A stretch of 64,000 nucleotides of DNA from Penium margaritaceum (GCA_023375785.1 SZWC01000516.1:176725-240724); one strand, 5' to 3'; shown: positions 1-11,288, counted from the first letter of the stretch. The notes: generated by a model not told the origin, from the letters alone. Translations and numbers: made by a program.

Positions 1-100
1 CAACGTGCCCAAAGCGTCTATGCCACAGGTCAGTGTCTTTGTCCTTTGCGGCAGAGGATACCTGTTGAGTTTCAATTGGTGTATTTCCTTGCGTTGGTTT

Positions 101-1530
101 CTAGACCACTGCCTCCGCCGCAACTGAATGACCCATGTCTTCTAAGCTCTTTGTTGCGGTTGTCTGTGTTACGTGAAGCCCATCAACATGTGGGACCTGT
201 GCTACCAGATCTTTGTTTGCGTAGAGGATCTTGATATCCTCACTCTTGACAATGACCACCTTCTTCTGCGTGAACACCACCGTGATGTTGTTGTCTGTGA
301 TTTTTGACACGGACAGGAGATTTGCTGCAAACAAGGGCATGTCAACTATGTCATGCAGTTGCAGGTCCTTCTCCGGACCGTTAAGACTGATGCTCACCAC
401 CTTGTCTCCGACACCATTTGTGTTTACAATGCTGTCGTTTCCGCATCTGAACCACCGATCAGTGGGAACGATGGACACCAATCCAACCTTGTCATTACTC
501 GAGGGGTGATCAGTGCCGGAGCCGAGCCCAATGGCTCCTGTCCTGAGCAGCACCACTCCCTCTACCGAAGGTATGCTTTGGGCCATCATGTTGGTTGCCC
601 CTTTGCCACCCTTCTTGCAGCCTTTGTTCCCACTACTTCTGCTTTTCCTTCTTCGGCAATCTGCACTCTCTTGCCCAGTGTCCAGATTTGCTGCAGTTGC
701 GGCAGTTTCCCAGGCACTTAGGAGCCTTGCCGCCATTGTTGCCTCCACTTCCACCACTTCCGCTGCCACCTTTCTGACCAAAGGCTGACGCTTTGCTCCC
801 ACGGCCACCGTAGTGTGTGGCATAGGCTGAGAAGTTAGCCTCACTTCCACTACAATGCATGGCCTCGTTTTGCACGTGCTTGGACACTGCCGTGTACATC
901 AGGTCATCCTCCTTCCAAGCACTAATGACGGTGATCATTGGGCTTCGACTCTCCGGTAGCACCATGAGGAGGATCATGGCTTGCATGTTTTTGTCAAGGT
1001 CCTAGTTTGTCTGACGAGCCGTGCCACGGAGTCCTTCAAACTCCTGTAGGAAATTGGCGATCGGCTCCCCCTCATTCACCCGCATGCTGATGAGCCTTTG
1101 TAGGTTGAACAATCTTTTTTAGAGGGAGGTCGACTGGTGCACGTGCTTGAGCTTATCGTAAGCGTCCAAAGCCAACGTGTACCCGGCAATGATGGGAACA
1201 TACTTCTTAGCTACCACGTTGATGAGGAACGACATGAAAACATCATTTCATTCAATCCATGCTTTGTGCTTGGGTGAGCCCTCCGCACGAACTTGCTCTT
1301 CTGCCTTTAGAAGGTTGATGAAAGCTGCGCACTTTCATTGCTAGTTTGAACTGCCATCTTCAAAGCGGGAAGTCGTTTCCCTAAAAAATGGGGATTCCTC
1401 CCAAGGGTCCGAGACCTTGCGGCAGTGCGATAGCACTCAGGATTGCTCCAGTGGTATGCCCTGTGGTAGCCACTGTGCAATCTGAGGATTTCCCTGCGGG
1501 AGCCTCCACTGTTCTTGATGGGTCAACCAT
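101..1530 (-). pseudogene. copia gag and protease remnant (E1)
   Basis: Gag forms the virus-like particle in the cytoplasm and the aspartic protease matures the polyprotein. Gag begins at an ATG at 1,530. Soon after comes the gag N-terminal signature GNDFPLWRWQFKLAM, then the ILLMVLPESRSPMITVISAW block, and a CCHC zinc knuckle at about 663-704 (CRNCSKSGHWAREC). The protease follows in another frame at about 100-560. Its active-site DSG has become GSG (IGLGSGTDH), but the LLSVSKITDNN block after it is clear. There are several stops and frameshifts, including one just after GGIPIF near the gag start. The protein cannot be functional. Its closest relative here is the protease start of element J at 50,296. 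Confidence 0.8.
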
Positions 1531-1904
1531 TTTAGCTGGCCTTTTCTGCTTTCTGCATCTTTGCTAAATTGAGGCTGATGTAGGTTGATGTTAGCTGATG
1601 TCTGCTACCCGTCAAGGCGTAGGTCCGTTGCTTGCCCCTCCAGCCAATTGTTATGTACACAGAGAGAACACAATTCACACAAGCACACAGAGAGCCATGC
1701 CTCCAAGGGCAGATCTTGTCCTACTTGGGATCCAAGGATCGTGCCTACAAGGGCAGAGCTTGTCCTTGGTCCCTGTGTACTAACTGCAAACCCAGCCGTT
1801 GGAGCTGATGAAGCAGATGGAGCTGATGGAGGCGATGGATCTATCGTGCGCACCTTGAAAGAGAGTACCAAACTTGAGCGAAGCATGCATTCCAACTGGT
1901 CTGT

Positions 1905-1919
1905 GTGGGCCAATAACCC
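1905..1919 (-). other. primer-binding site, half-tRNA initiator Met type (E1)
   Basis: Two bases inside the LTR end the minus strand reads GGGTTATTGGCCCAC. This differs by one base from GGGTTATGGGCCCAC, the complement of the anticodon arm of plant initiator tRNA-Met (GUGGGCCCAUAACCC). Drosophila copia is known to prime from a 5' half of this tRNA. The same site follows the family A and B LTRs elsewhere in the window. Confidence 0.75.
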
Positions 1920-1921
1920 TT

Positions 1922-2611
1922 TGTCAACTAGCCTGAGGCAAACTGATTAGAAAGCAGGGCCGACACAATGGCACCTGCCGTCCCCTCATAGTATTTCAGA
2001 TGGGAGAAGATATCACCCTCAAGATCACGGTTCCACACTGAGCAGCTCCTAGGCAATCACTTGCTAGCAACTATGTCCAATTACCACTTTTTAACTTTCG
2101 CGCGAGTTGCTCGCCCGAGACTAACTCCCGGGGCTTAGACCAACCAGTGTCTTTTTTATACTGTTCCTTACTTGGACAGCTCTGTGAGGAGAATCTAAGG
2201 CCATATTGTGTAATTAGAATGAGGAATGAGCCTGTTTCATATGATCCTAGGCCTGGAGCCTAAGGTGTGTGGGTAGTGGAACGTTTGGGGGATGGCTGCT
2301 CCTCACCACCTCACCAGCTCGCCACTTGGCGCATCCACTGACCGCCAATTGGCACATCCTCCTCATGCATGGAGAAATGTGTAGGAAACTTCCCCTTTGC
2401 AGGAAGGTCAAAAACATTCCTGCTCACATAAAGGCTTGATCGCAGGACATGGTGTCCCTAAGTCCAACGTGCTATTCATTGCACTACACTGTTGGTGCCT
2501 TGCTTGGACTTGCGCCATGAACAATATTTGGGGGACTTACTCCAATGGAGCAGTGCATGCCCAACCTGTCTGCTAGCTATAGAAATGGCCAAGGGGCATA
2601 AAATAACAACA
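1922..2611 (-). repeat. LTR of copia family E (5' LTR of E1)
   Basis: This 690-bp LTR begins TGTTGTTAT and ends GTTGACA on the minus strand. It aligns end to end with the LTR at 60,534-61,222. A TATAAA box lies on the minus strand at about 2,155-2,160, matching a similar box at about 60,768 in the other copy, so promoter position is conserved. Many substitutions separate the two copies. Confidence 0.85.
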
Positions 2612-2863
2612 CTCCCCCCCTTCCCCCTCCCTAAAAACGAAGTGTATGGAGGGAGTGTATGAGAGAGTGCAAGTGAGCCAAGTTTCAGAAAGTAAACAAG
2701 TATTTTTGCGAGATGTTTCTCTGAAAAGTCTCTCTACGTAACACATTTATGTATTTTTGTGTGTGTCCTTCTAATACACCATCTCATACACTGTCCCTAT
2801 TGAATTTCACTACTAGAGGGGGGGGGGGGAGAAGGGGGTCTCTCAACATTTTTTGAAACCAAT

Positions 2864-2939
<76 letters not shown>

Positions 2940-3775
2940 TCCCTCCCCGGACAGCAAAAAATTAGATGGTGCTCGTACATGTGAATGTATGTGGTGAACA
3001 TTACAAAATGTACACCAAAGTACATTTTGCGATTTTGTAAAACAGGGAGTGATCCTTGCCCACCCGCTCCACTCCCCCTGCAACACCTAATTGTATGGGA
3101 GGGAATGTATGAGAGAGTGTATGTGGTGCAAGCACCAGAAGGTACACTAGTTTATTTGCGGGATTTTTCTATGAAATGTCTCTCGACGTAATACATTTGT
3201 GTACTTCTGCAAATGACCCCCTCATACAGTCTCATGCTTTGTTCCCATACACTTTCTCTATTGGGGGGGTCTCTCGACATTTTTCGAACCCCATATCCCT
3301 GCCTCCCTCCAAAAGAGAAAATGTATATGGTGATTGTATGTGTAAGTTTATGTGGTGAACATCACAAAATGTGCACAAATGTACATTTTAAAAAATTGTG
3401 GAACAGGGAGTGATCCTCCCCCCCTCCCCTCCCACAACACCTGAAGTTTGTGGAGGGAATGTAGCAAAATTTGTAAGCGGTGCAAGTCTCAGAAAGGATA
3501 CAAGTGTATTTGTGGGATGTTTCTCAGAAACGTCTCATGACATAATACATTTTTCATATCTGTGTACAGCCCCCTCATACACTGTTACATACACAGTCTC
3601 CAAATATCTTTGCTACTGGGGAAGGGGGTTTCTCTTGATATTTGTCGAATCCCATTCCCCCCCTCCCCTCCTCCCAATAGCAAGAATGTACATGGTGAGT
3701 GTATGTGTGAGTGTATGTCGCAAATTGAACACAAATGTACACTTTGTGATTTTGCAAAATGAGAAGTGATCCTTG
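2612..3775. repeat. fold-back satellite array, part 1
   Basis: About three tandem units of roughly 355-450 bp start near 2,641, 3,092 and 3,447, each opening with a form of GTATGGAGGGAGTGTATGAG. Each unit has an imperfect inverted repeat: a left arm with CATACACT...TTTGCTATTG and a right arm with CAATAGCAA...GTGTATG. The arms surround a G/C homopolymer tract and a TCTCGACATTTTTCGAACCCC-like core. Period differences come mainly from homopolymer length. The array continues at 7,602 after the inserted element C1. No coding potential is visible; glycine-rich readings across the poly-C are artefacts. Confidence 0.8.
2866..2937 (+). repeat. 72-bp poly-C tract
   Basis: This is an uninterrupted run of C inside the first satellite unit. 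It sits at the same place in the unit as the C-run and sequence gap at 7,842-7,953. Its true length is uncertain because long homopolymers are poorly sequenced. Confidence 0.95.
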
Positions 3776-4417
3776 TTTGGACATACTGAATTCAACATTG
3801 ATACAACCCTGCAAATAATCTCAGCTCTCAATAAGGTTCAAGTCTCACAATGAGCCATCTCACCAATGGATTGTGGGTCACGAGCGATGACCTAGAGAGG
3901 AGCCGCTTCTTCATAACTGCAACCATGTCGCAACACGTCGGGCTAGCAGAAAGAAGCTGTTGTATCATCATTTTTTCTTATAATTTTGTACATTACCGAG
4001 GATGTTAATTCCCATCAGTTAACTCAGAAAAGTTCTCTTCATCCTGTTTGCCTTCAGTTCCACGGTCCTCGCCACCGTGTCTTTGCTGTGCCCATTCCTT
4101 GCTCGCTCCCTCTTTGCCATCCAGTCTCAACTCTCACTTTTGCACCTCTTTGCTCCATTACTCCTGCTCCCCCGGTCAACTCTGCTTAGCACATCAAGAC
4201 TTCATCAATTGCATCAACATCCTGTCGCACTACACCAGTCTACCTTCCACTCCTATACTCTACCTTGCTCTCCAATGATCTTCCTTCTTCATGTGTGACT
4301 AACTCCTTGATAGCTCACACGACTTTCTACCTTTGTCACGTCTCAGTGCTTACACACTATCCTCCTCTTCTACATGCTTCTCCACTCACTCTCCTAGCTT
4401 GATCCATTATTTTGACA
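3776..4417 (+). repeat. 5' LTR of C1
   Basis: It aligns over its full length with 6,961-7,601 and with 17,499-18,102. It shares the block around the GTTCCACGG motif, the GCAACACGTC block and a C/T-rich 3' half, and it ends TTTTGACA next to the primer-binding site. The first bases are mutated (TTTGGACA where the 3' LTR has TGTCAGAG). Confidence 0.8.
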
Positions 4418-4429
4418 TGGTATCAGAGC
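4418..4429 (+). other. primer-binding site, 3'-end tRNA-iMet type (C1)
   Basis: TGGTATCAGAGC directly follows the LTR end. It is the standard plant copia primer site, complementary to the 3' end of initiator tRNA-Met. The contrast with the half-tRNA sites of families A, B and E shows that two priming modes coexist here. Confidence 0.9.
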
Positions 4430-6960
4430 TTTGGGAAACATCGCCTGGTACCTACTAACCAAGTCATGGGTTTGCCGCCCTTATTGTCTCCCTCTACCAG
4501 CAGCACCTCCTCAATCACCTCCTTCTGCCATCTCCACCATCTACTTTATCTCCGCTATTGCCATCTCCGCTCCCATCTTCACAGCTGTAACCCCAACTAC
4601 AGGACTGCGTGCCTCCCCATTCACTCGCATGTGGCAGTCTGTGTCCATCGGTCTTCAACACATCTGTTTGCCTGCTCACTCTCTTCTGCTTCATCAACAG
4701 TGACATGAGCAGCACCGTCTTGTCCCGCTCCCCAAGCTTCCATGGCATTCATCATTGTGACACAGTGCTGTGTCCAAACAAACTTCCGCAGCAACGTCGG
4801 ACCCCCTCCACTGCCAACAGCTGACTGAAGCACTTGAGCGGCTCTCTACTTTCATCTTCAACAAAGTTTCCTGCTGCATTCTGCTCTCAACTCTTGTCAG
4901 CCTGCATAGCCGTCCTCAAAGATTTCCTCTTCAGATCCCACATCACCGCTCCTCTTCCTCTGCTGCCTCTGCTGGCTCACATTACCAAGTGGCACGGTCA
5001 CTCCTTCACCGGAGCCTCTGCTTCCCACAGTGTCCTCAAAATTGTCTCCTCTTCCAGTGGCCTCCTCCACCCAGCTCTATTCCAACTGCATCAACCTCAC
5101 CTCTGCTGGCCTCCCCACTCCAGTGCTGCTTCATTCCCTCGAGCCGCCCTCTCATGCTACCAATCTACCTCACACCACCTTCACCAATTCTCCCTCCCAC
5201 AGCAGCCTTCTCTCCTCCTCCTTTACATCAGATTTATCCACTCCAGCATCCTCATCCGCCACTTTTCCTTGTGCTCTGCCTCTCATTGCTCTCCTTGTCT
5301 TCCTTTCCTTCATCATCTGTATCCGCTGTCTGTGCTCTCTCCATCATCAACACTCCCTTCATCATCCTCTTCATCTGCCTTCATCTGCCTCGTCATCAGC
5401 ACCATCATAATCTTCAGCGCACGTGGTTTTGCCCCCGTAACCAAATCTATCAAGCAATCATCCTCCGCAATCATATTCTCCGCTTGGCATTTTGATCCGC
5501 TCGGTCAAACCGCCAATTGCGCGGCAACCCGCACCCACGCCATCTGATCTGCAGCACACGTGGCTTGCCTTTGCGTCCAGTTTATCATCCTCATCAGCAA
5601 GCCTCCGCCGAAAAATCATCAGCATCTGCAGCTAGCGTCCAGACCTGCACGAGTTAGCTGCCAGTCTTGCAGCAGCCTGCAACCAATTTGGCAGTCCATT
5701 AGCATCCGCCTTCCCCTTGCTGCATTATTCCCCTGTACGTCATCTCGCACACATGATTTGCCCCTATGTCCGGCCTCGTGATCCTCATCCTTCATCCTTC
5801 GCTATCAATCATCTCTTGACCTTGCATCAGGTGCCACAACAAATCCCGTTGTATCAGGTGCCACCCGGGTCACAAAAAATCCTGTGGTACCCTGTGCCCA
5901 AGCTACCTCCCTGCATTTGAGATACTGATCCATCTCTGAGCTTAGCACTGCCCACATCATCATTCCTCGCCTCCTCGGAAGGAGAAGAACTCCGCTCAAT
6001 GTCAGGGAATCGGACACCATCAGTCTTCCTGCTGGTCCCGCTTGAGCCAACTGGTGGAACAAGCCATCACTCCTCTGACAGCTGCGGAATGTCCTACTTC
6101 CTCAACATCTTCTTTCCCATTCTCATTGCACGTGGGTCTACCCTTGTACCCACTTCTCTCCTGCATCAACACCAGCATCTGTCCAAGTTTCCAATCTTCA
6201 AGATGAATGTCAACACCATAGGGATCAGACACCACTCGTCTCCCTGCTTGTCGGACTCAATAAAACCGGTAGAACAAGCCACTGTAGCTGTGGACCTGGC
6301 CCCTTGAGGAGTTGTGCTTTTCTATCTTCCCTCTGCACTAAGAGAATCAGTTGTGGTAGAGACTTTGCTGAGATTGACGTTGTGGCAGCATCCTCCACCC
6401 CTTAATTCCATGCATCCCAACACCATCACCGGCACTTTCACCATTAGTTTCTAAGGGATCATAACCAGGAGAATGAGCTCTCCACATTATCCCCTTGGAA
6501 CATCTTCCTCGTCAAGGACCCTGCCTCAAGTATCCTGGATGAATCAATGGTCCCTCTCGGCACTCCCAATACAGGAACAAACCATGAGTAACAGCACGGT
6601 TTCTTTCCTTTTCAGTATGAAACATCTTCCGGAGTGCCCATGGAAATCCTCCCAGCTTCATAGGAAACAATATGGTTCCACAAACTACCATCAATGGAGA
6701 ATTAAACTTCCACTCAACCTAGGGAGAATTCAAATCCAACAGTTCAATCTCTGAAAGGTAATCCTTGTCTTCCTCAACTCAATGTCCCTTCTTGGTCCAG
6801 ACTAGGTTGAAGCCCTTCTGAAGGAAGCTATCGTCCTCACCACACACCACTCACTCCCCCAACTGATCCGGAGACCACAAAAAGGACTCTCAGAGACCTG
6901 CAGATCCCTGAATCTTACGTATGAACCTCAATCTCTCAGGTGTTGACTTCAGGGGGGGCT
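4430..6960 (+). other. interior of C1, no recognisable proteins
   Basis: The interior is C/T-rich and poor in purine-rich coding signal on the plus strand. Open stretches here read as serine-, proline- and leucine-rich products of the base composition. From about 5,418 it contains two units, each starting CAGC(G/A)CACGTGG, that are also present in the C3 interior at 15,559-16,200. It ends in the polypurine tract at about 6,948. I see no zinc knuckle, DSG, integrase or YVDD motif in any frame. Confidence 0.6.
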
Positions 6961-7601
6961 GTCAGAGTATTGAAGTCAACACTGATATAACCCCTCGAAC
7001 AATCCAAGCTCTTGATGAGGCTCAATTATTGCACCAAGGAACCTTGTCAATGGATTTTCGGTCCCGACTGATGATCGAGAGATGAGCCGCTCCCTGATAA
7101 ACGTGACCACATTGCAACACGTCCGGCGAGCAGAAGGAAGCCGTTGTATTGTGCTTTTCTCCTGTTCTGTTGTATAATGTTAAGGATGTACATTCCCTCA
7201 AGTTCACCCAGAACAGTTATCTCTATCCTGTTTGCCTTCATTTCCACGGCTCTTGCAACCATGTCTTTGCTCTGCCTGTTCCTCGCTTGCTCCCTCTTCA
7301 CCATCCAATCTCAACTCTCACTCTTGCACCTCTTTACTCTATCACTCTCGCTCCTCCGCTCAACTCTGCCTAGTACATCAGGATATCATCGCCTACATGA
7401 ACATCATCTCACCGTACACCTCTCTACCTTGCACTCCTACACTCTACCTCACTCTCCACTGATCTTCCTGCTTCACTTGTGACTAAATCTTTGATTGCTC
7501 ACATGGCTTTCTGCCTTCTTCATGTCTCAGTGCTTCCACACTAACCTCCGGTTGTGCATGCTTCTGCTCTCACTCGCCCAGGTTGCTCCACTATTCCTAC
7601 A
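6961..7601 (+). repeat. 3' LTR of C1
   Basis: It starts TGTCAGAG after the polypurine tract and ends CCTACA before CCCTG. At 641 bp it is one base different in length from the 5' LTR, which supports the boundaries chosen. Confidence 0.85.
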
Positions 7602-8135
7602 CCCTGTCCTCCTCCCCTCCCCTCCCAAAAGCTAAAGTGTATGGGAAGATTGTATGAGGGAGTGTATGTGGTACAATTGTCAGAAATCCAAGTTCATTCA
7701 CAATATGTGTCTCTGAAACGTCTCTTTCTGTCCTACATTTACGTATTTTTGTGTGCAGTCTCCTCATATACTGTCACATGCACTGTCCCCATACACTTTT
7801 GCTATTGCGATGGAGGCATATCCTGATATTTGTTGAGCCCCNNNNNNNNNNNNNNNNNNNNNNNNNNNNNNNNNNNNNNNNNNNNNNNNNNNNNNNNNNN
7901 NNNNNNNNNNNNNNNNNNNNNNNNNCCCCCCCCCCCCCCCCCCCCCCCCCCCCGTCCCCAATAGAGAACATTTGTATGGTGAGCGTACGTGTGGGTGTAT
8001 GTTTTGAACATTGAAAAATCTATAAAAATATACATTTTGTGATGACACAGAACAATGAGCACTCTTCCTCTGGTTCCCGATAGCAAAAGGGCATTGGGTG
8101 AGTGTATGAATGGGAGAATAATTCATGAGAGGGTT
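7602..8135. repeat. fold-back satellite array, part 2
   Basis: This continues the satellite interrupted by C1, with a unit start at about 7,636 and the same left arm (CATACACTTTTGCTATTG). Then come the gap and C-run, and a right arm (CAATAGAGAACATTTGTATGG) followed by a second partial right arm near 8,081-8,125. Confidence 0.75.
7842..7925. other. 84-bp assembly gap at a poly-C tract
   Basis: The n run follows CCCC and is followed by 28 C (7,926-7,953). It lies at the loop of the fold-back satellite unit, where the first unit has 72 C. Confidence 0.95.
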
Positions 8136-8640
8136 TTGATGTTTTTTGCATGAAAAATCAGGGATTTTATATCAAACGTACATGGAAAAAAAGACAAGGG
8201 GGTCCAAGACCCCCTCCGTAGGGCCAGGCTGATACGCTAGAACCCCTGGTGTAACTAGGGGTTGGTTTGAACATGGTTAGTGAGAGACGTATGGGGTTTG
8301 CGGATGCAAAACAAAGGGATCATCGCTCGACTGTGGCCCTCAATATCAAGCGCTGACCCATGAACGGCGACGCCACCAGAGCCACCTAGACCACCTCCAC
8401 CGCTTGTGCTCAATATTTGTGGCATTGTTTGATTTGTGATGTGTTTCGGGGTAGGTGTAGGCTGGCAGATGATATAAAATCCTAACCCTTTCCATGTTAG
8501 CACACGACATAGGCTGTTTCCCATTTAGACATTGTTCTCATTACTAGAATTCTCTTGAGAACAATTTGTTGAAAACAGAATATCTTCTATGTAGTTTCTG
8601 TCATTTTTAACACATGTTTTGGATTTCTTCACATTAAAAA
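8136..8640. other. non-coding stretch with two perfect hairpins
   Basis: I recognise no gene here. Two short perfect inverted repeats lie close together: GGGGGTC/GACCCCC with a 3-base loop (8,198-8,214) and AACCCCT/AGGGGTT with a 9-base loop (8,241-8,263). The right edge, near 8,640, is where the minus-strand copia RNase H similarity of the next feature stops. Confidence 0.5.
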
Positions 8641-9960
8641 TGCAATAGGTGGGAATTGTGTTGGGATTCCAATCAAGAAACGTTTTTCTTTTTTCATCCA
8701 CATTACGATCCCAGTTGGAATTGGAGTAGCTTACCAACTTGAGGAATTTGCCCTGGGCTCCCCTTCCAAACGTGAACAGAGACTGTTTTTTTGTCTTGAG
8801 GTAGCACAGAATTTGCTTCACCGCTTGTCGATGAAACGGCCCTTGATCAACAACGTAGAGGCTCACTTGGCCCTCCATGAATACCAGGTTGGGCCGTGTT
8901 GCCACTATATCATACATGATGTTGCTGACCACAGACTTGTAGAGAAAGCATGTCATTTCCTCGTCCTCCTCATCCATTCTTAGACCCATGCTCGAGCTCA
9001 ACTCACACAAGTCGTGGTAGTGGGTGTACCGATGGGATTGCACTACTTCTTTTGGCAGCAGTGGAGTACCAATTTCACATAAACTCCTTGTTCCATCTCC
9101 TGCAAGCGTGCCTTGCGGTCCCTCTTGATGGCAACGCTGCGGTATTACCCAAGCTCGCCTATGTCAGTCATTTTACACCAGCCACATAGCTGCCGCTTCA
9201 GGTTTACCAACTCCTCTGCATCCAACGACACAAGGACCAGGTCATCTACATAGAGAACAACAATATGGTGCAAGACTGGCTGCTTCCGCACATATACGTT
9301 GTGATGGGCCTTGCATCACTTAAAACAAAGCTTGGCCATGAAGCCTTCCATTTTCAGATGCAACATGAGTCACGCTTGCTTTAACCGATGGAGCCCCTTG
9401 CAAAGCCGGCACACCGGTGCGGTGCGCTCAACCCCTCCGGGACATCCATTAGGACCTCCTTGTCCATGTCGCCATTGAGGAACGCAATTTTTACATCTAT
9501 TTGGTGCACCTCGTAGTCCTATGCCGCCTCCACTGAGAGGATGGTGCAGATGGAGGCAAACTTTACCACCGGTCTAAATACATTTCCCATATTATTTACC
9601 CCAGTTGCGCCTTGTACCCCTCTTTCTTCCCCTCCTTGGTAAGCTTTTTCTTGAATATCCACTTGGAGCCGATGATTTTCTCATCTTCCGGCCTGTCAAC
9701 CAGCTCCCAAGTCCCATTCTTCTTGTGGGAGGCAAGCTCCAGATTTAGAGTTTTCTCCCACTCAAACCCGTCCTTCTACTCAAATTCCTCCTTGGCGGTC
9801 TCGTGCTTCTGTTTTGCAAAGAATACTCAAGCAAACCAAGATCAGATCCCCTCCATGGTATTTCACCAATTTTTTTCCCTCCTCTTATTCTTCTCTTCTT
9901 CTTATTCCCTTCTCTTCTATTCTTCTCTTCTTCTCTTTCTGCTGCTGCTACTACCATTGC
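8640..9960 (-). pseudogene. copia reverse transcriptase/RNase H remnant (H)
   Basis: On the minus strand, from 9,960 down, there is a charged linker, then the RT entry block. This is followed by DYEVHQIDVKIAFLNGDMDK and KEVLMDVPEG near 9,450-9,540, then the late RT block with IMYDIVATRPNLVFMEGQVS and the tether HRQAVKQILCYLK near 8,800. The RNase H start (VSYSNSNWDRNVDEKRK) is broken off at about 8,690. The closest relatives are the family A copies at 18-28 kb. There are many stops and frameshifts, and the YVDD region is not readable in one frame. It faces the plus-strand remnant that starts at 10,115; the 10,000-10,110 stretch between them holds only a GTGTACAC inverted repeat. Confidence 0.75.
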
Positions 9961-10114
9961 CACTTCTGATGCTTCATTGAAGACCGATCATGCTTCAAAT
10001 GTACACTCATGTTACTGTGTACACATAATAGTGTACACAAAGGCAGCTTTCAGGAAGACACAAAATCTAAATACACTAAAAACATACACTCTTGTTACAG
10101 TGTACATTGAAAGG

Positions 10115-11288
10115 CCAGACAAAAGGTGATTTGAGGTGCAGTCCTTTCATGGGAATGCAAAAAGCAAGATTGTGTGGCACTATCCAGCACCGAGGTGGAG
10201 TACATCATGCTCATGGAAGCTCCAACGTAGGCAGTGTGGCTGCAGAAGCTGCTAAAGGAGATCGGGGTGCCACAGAAAAGGCCAACGGTGCTTAGTGTGC
10301 ACAACATGAATGCCATCAGCCTCACCTAAAACCTGGTCCTGCACACGAGAACTAAGCTCATCAAGATCGAGCATTGCTACGAATGGTACATGGTGGCCAA
10401 GGGAGTTTTGGCACTAGTGGGTGTAGAGGCACCCTCAAAGATTCCTAGCTCTCATTGATTCATGCTACCAATGTTTCGGGCTGCCAATGGACACCTTTAG
10501 TGAAGAGTGTGGAGCACAAGGATCACGGATGTGAGTGGGAAGAACACGTTGCATTCAGTTGAACTGAATCAAAACACATTATTGTTACTTGGCACAGTGA
10601 GAATACATCAGATCATGTGATCTAAGCTTTCCATCGCATCCAAGCATGCCCAAATTGGAGCATTAGAGTCCCTGCTATGGCCGTCAAAGTAACCGTTGGT
10701 GGAGCTGCCCACCTTGCCTTGCACGCTAAGCAACGGGAGGCGCTTTGATGATGACCTGTCAAAGCGTGTTTACTCGCCTAGAAGTCAAGGACAAGGTCAC
10801 CCTGGTGAAGGAGGTCCCTCTGGTAACTTCATGCATGCCCCTGGTGCATTTGAAGCTCGTTGGAGACAAACTCGGATCACTGGCGGTGGATTATCCCGCC
10901 ACCCATGGCGGGTACCAGATTCCACCCACCCAACACCCGAACTTTGGGCTAGGCTAACTTTCTGAATACTCACTCAAATCGAGCGATTCAACGCTCGATA
11001 TTGCATGGAAAAATCCGAAGCATCCAAATCCAGATTCTGATCAGGTGTTTGATCACTCCTTAATGGTCGAACCAGGGAGTACGATCAACGGCACGCATGG
11101 CAAGGGGCACGCCATGTCAACATGGAGGTACGGCTATCATGCATTCTGGGAAAAAGCGCATGATCGCCAATGACATGACCAAGGCACAGCCCAAGGACAG
11201 GCATCATGGAGCTTGGTCTGTGCTGTGCGGCCTGAAACACCACAGGTTCCAAGGACAGGACATCAAGGCTGTGGTGCAAGTTGGAGAT
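10115..11288 (+). pseudogene. copia family A pol 3' end, split by a solo LTR
   Basis: The RNase H end of a family A polyprotein is readable as CVALSSTEVEYIM, then LLKEIGVPQKRPTVL, up to 10,405. It resumes at 11,123 with the terminal block (SPMT-PRHSPRTGIMELGL, the counterpart of DAMTKAQPKDRH in other copies). A polypurine tract, GTTGGAGAT, leads into an LTR at 11,289. The gap is filled by an antisense family A LTR. This copy has Lys where copies A-a and A-b have a TAG in LL-x-EI, so it is not a descendant of those two. Stops make it non-functional. Confidence 0.75.
10406..11122 (-). mobile_element. solo LTR of copia family A, antisense insertion
   Basis: The 717-bp sequence is the reverse complement of a full family A LTR: TGTTGACATGG at 11,122 and the GTGCCAA(A)A-type end at 10,406. 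Flanks are GGGAG (10,401-10,405) and TGGAG (11,123-11,127), a 5-bp TSD with one mismatch. It lies inside the pol end of another family A copy, so it arrived by transposition and later lost its interior by LTR-LTR recombination. Confidence 0.8.

Larger units (their letters stand above)
1..2611 (-). mobile_element. Ty1/copia element E1, 5' part
   Basis: Read on the minus strand this is, in order, an LTR (2,611 to 1,922), a primer-binding site, a leader, gag and the start of the protease, and it then runs off the window at base 1. The LTR matches the one at 60,534-61,222 over its whole length (690 against 689 bp), so E1 and E2 belong to one family. Integrase and reverse transcriptase would lie outside the window. 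The outer LTR end abuts the fold-back satellite at 2,612. No TSD can be tested because the other end is missing. Confidence 0.85.
3776..7601 (+). mobile_element. complete non-autonomous LTR element C1
   Basis: Two direct repeats of 642 bp (3,776-4,417) and 641 bp (6,961-7,601) bound an interior of about 2.5 kb. A canonical initiator tRNA-Met site follows the left LTR and a polypurine tract (CTTCAGGGGGGGC) precedes the right one. The flanks are CCTTG on the left and CCCTG on the right, a 5-bp TSD with one mismatch. Removing the element rejoins the fold-back satellite. The interior encodes no recognisable gag, protease, integrase or reverse transcriptase, so the element is non-autonomous or extremely decayed. 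LTR divergence is clearly higher than for A-d, so this is an old insertion. Confidence 0.8.

Noticed and set aside
2784-3086. Glycine-rich proteins read on the minus strand across the poly-C tract, and similar ones at 7,764-8,126
   Set aside because: They are only homopolymer translation with no start context, and the satellite around them is non-coding.
4770-5547. Long serine/leucine-rich readings in C1
   Set aside because: Several frames are open at once in C/T-rich DNA and none has a conserved motif.
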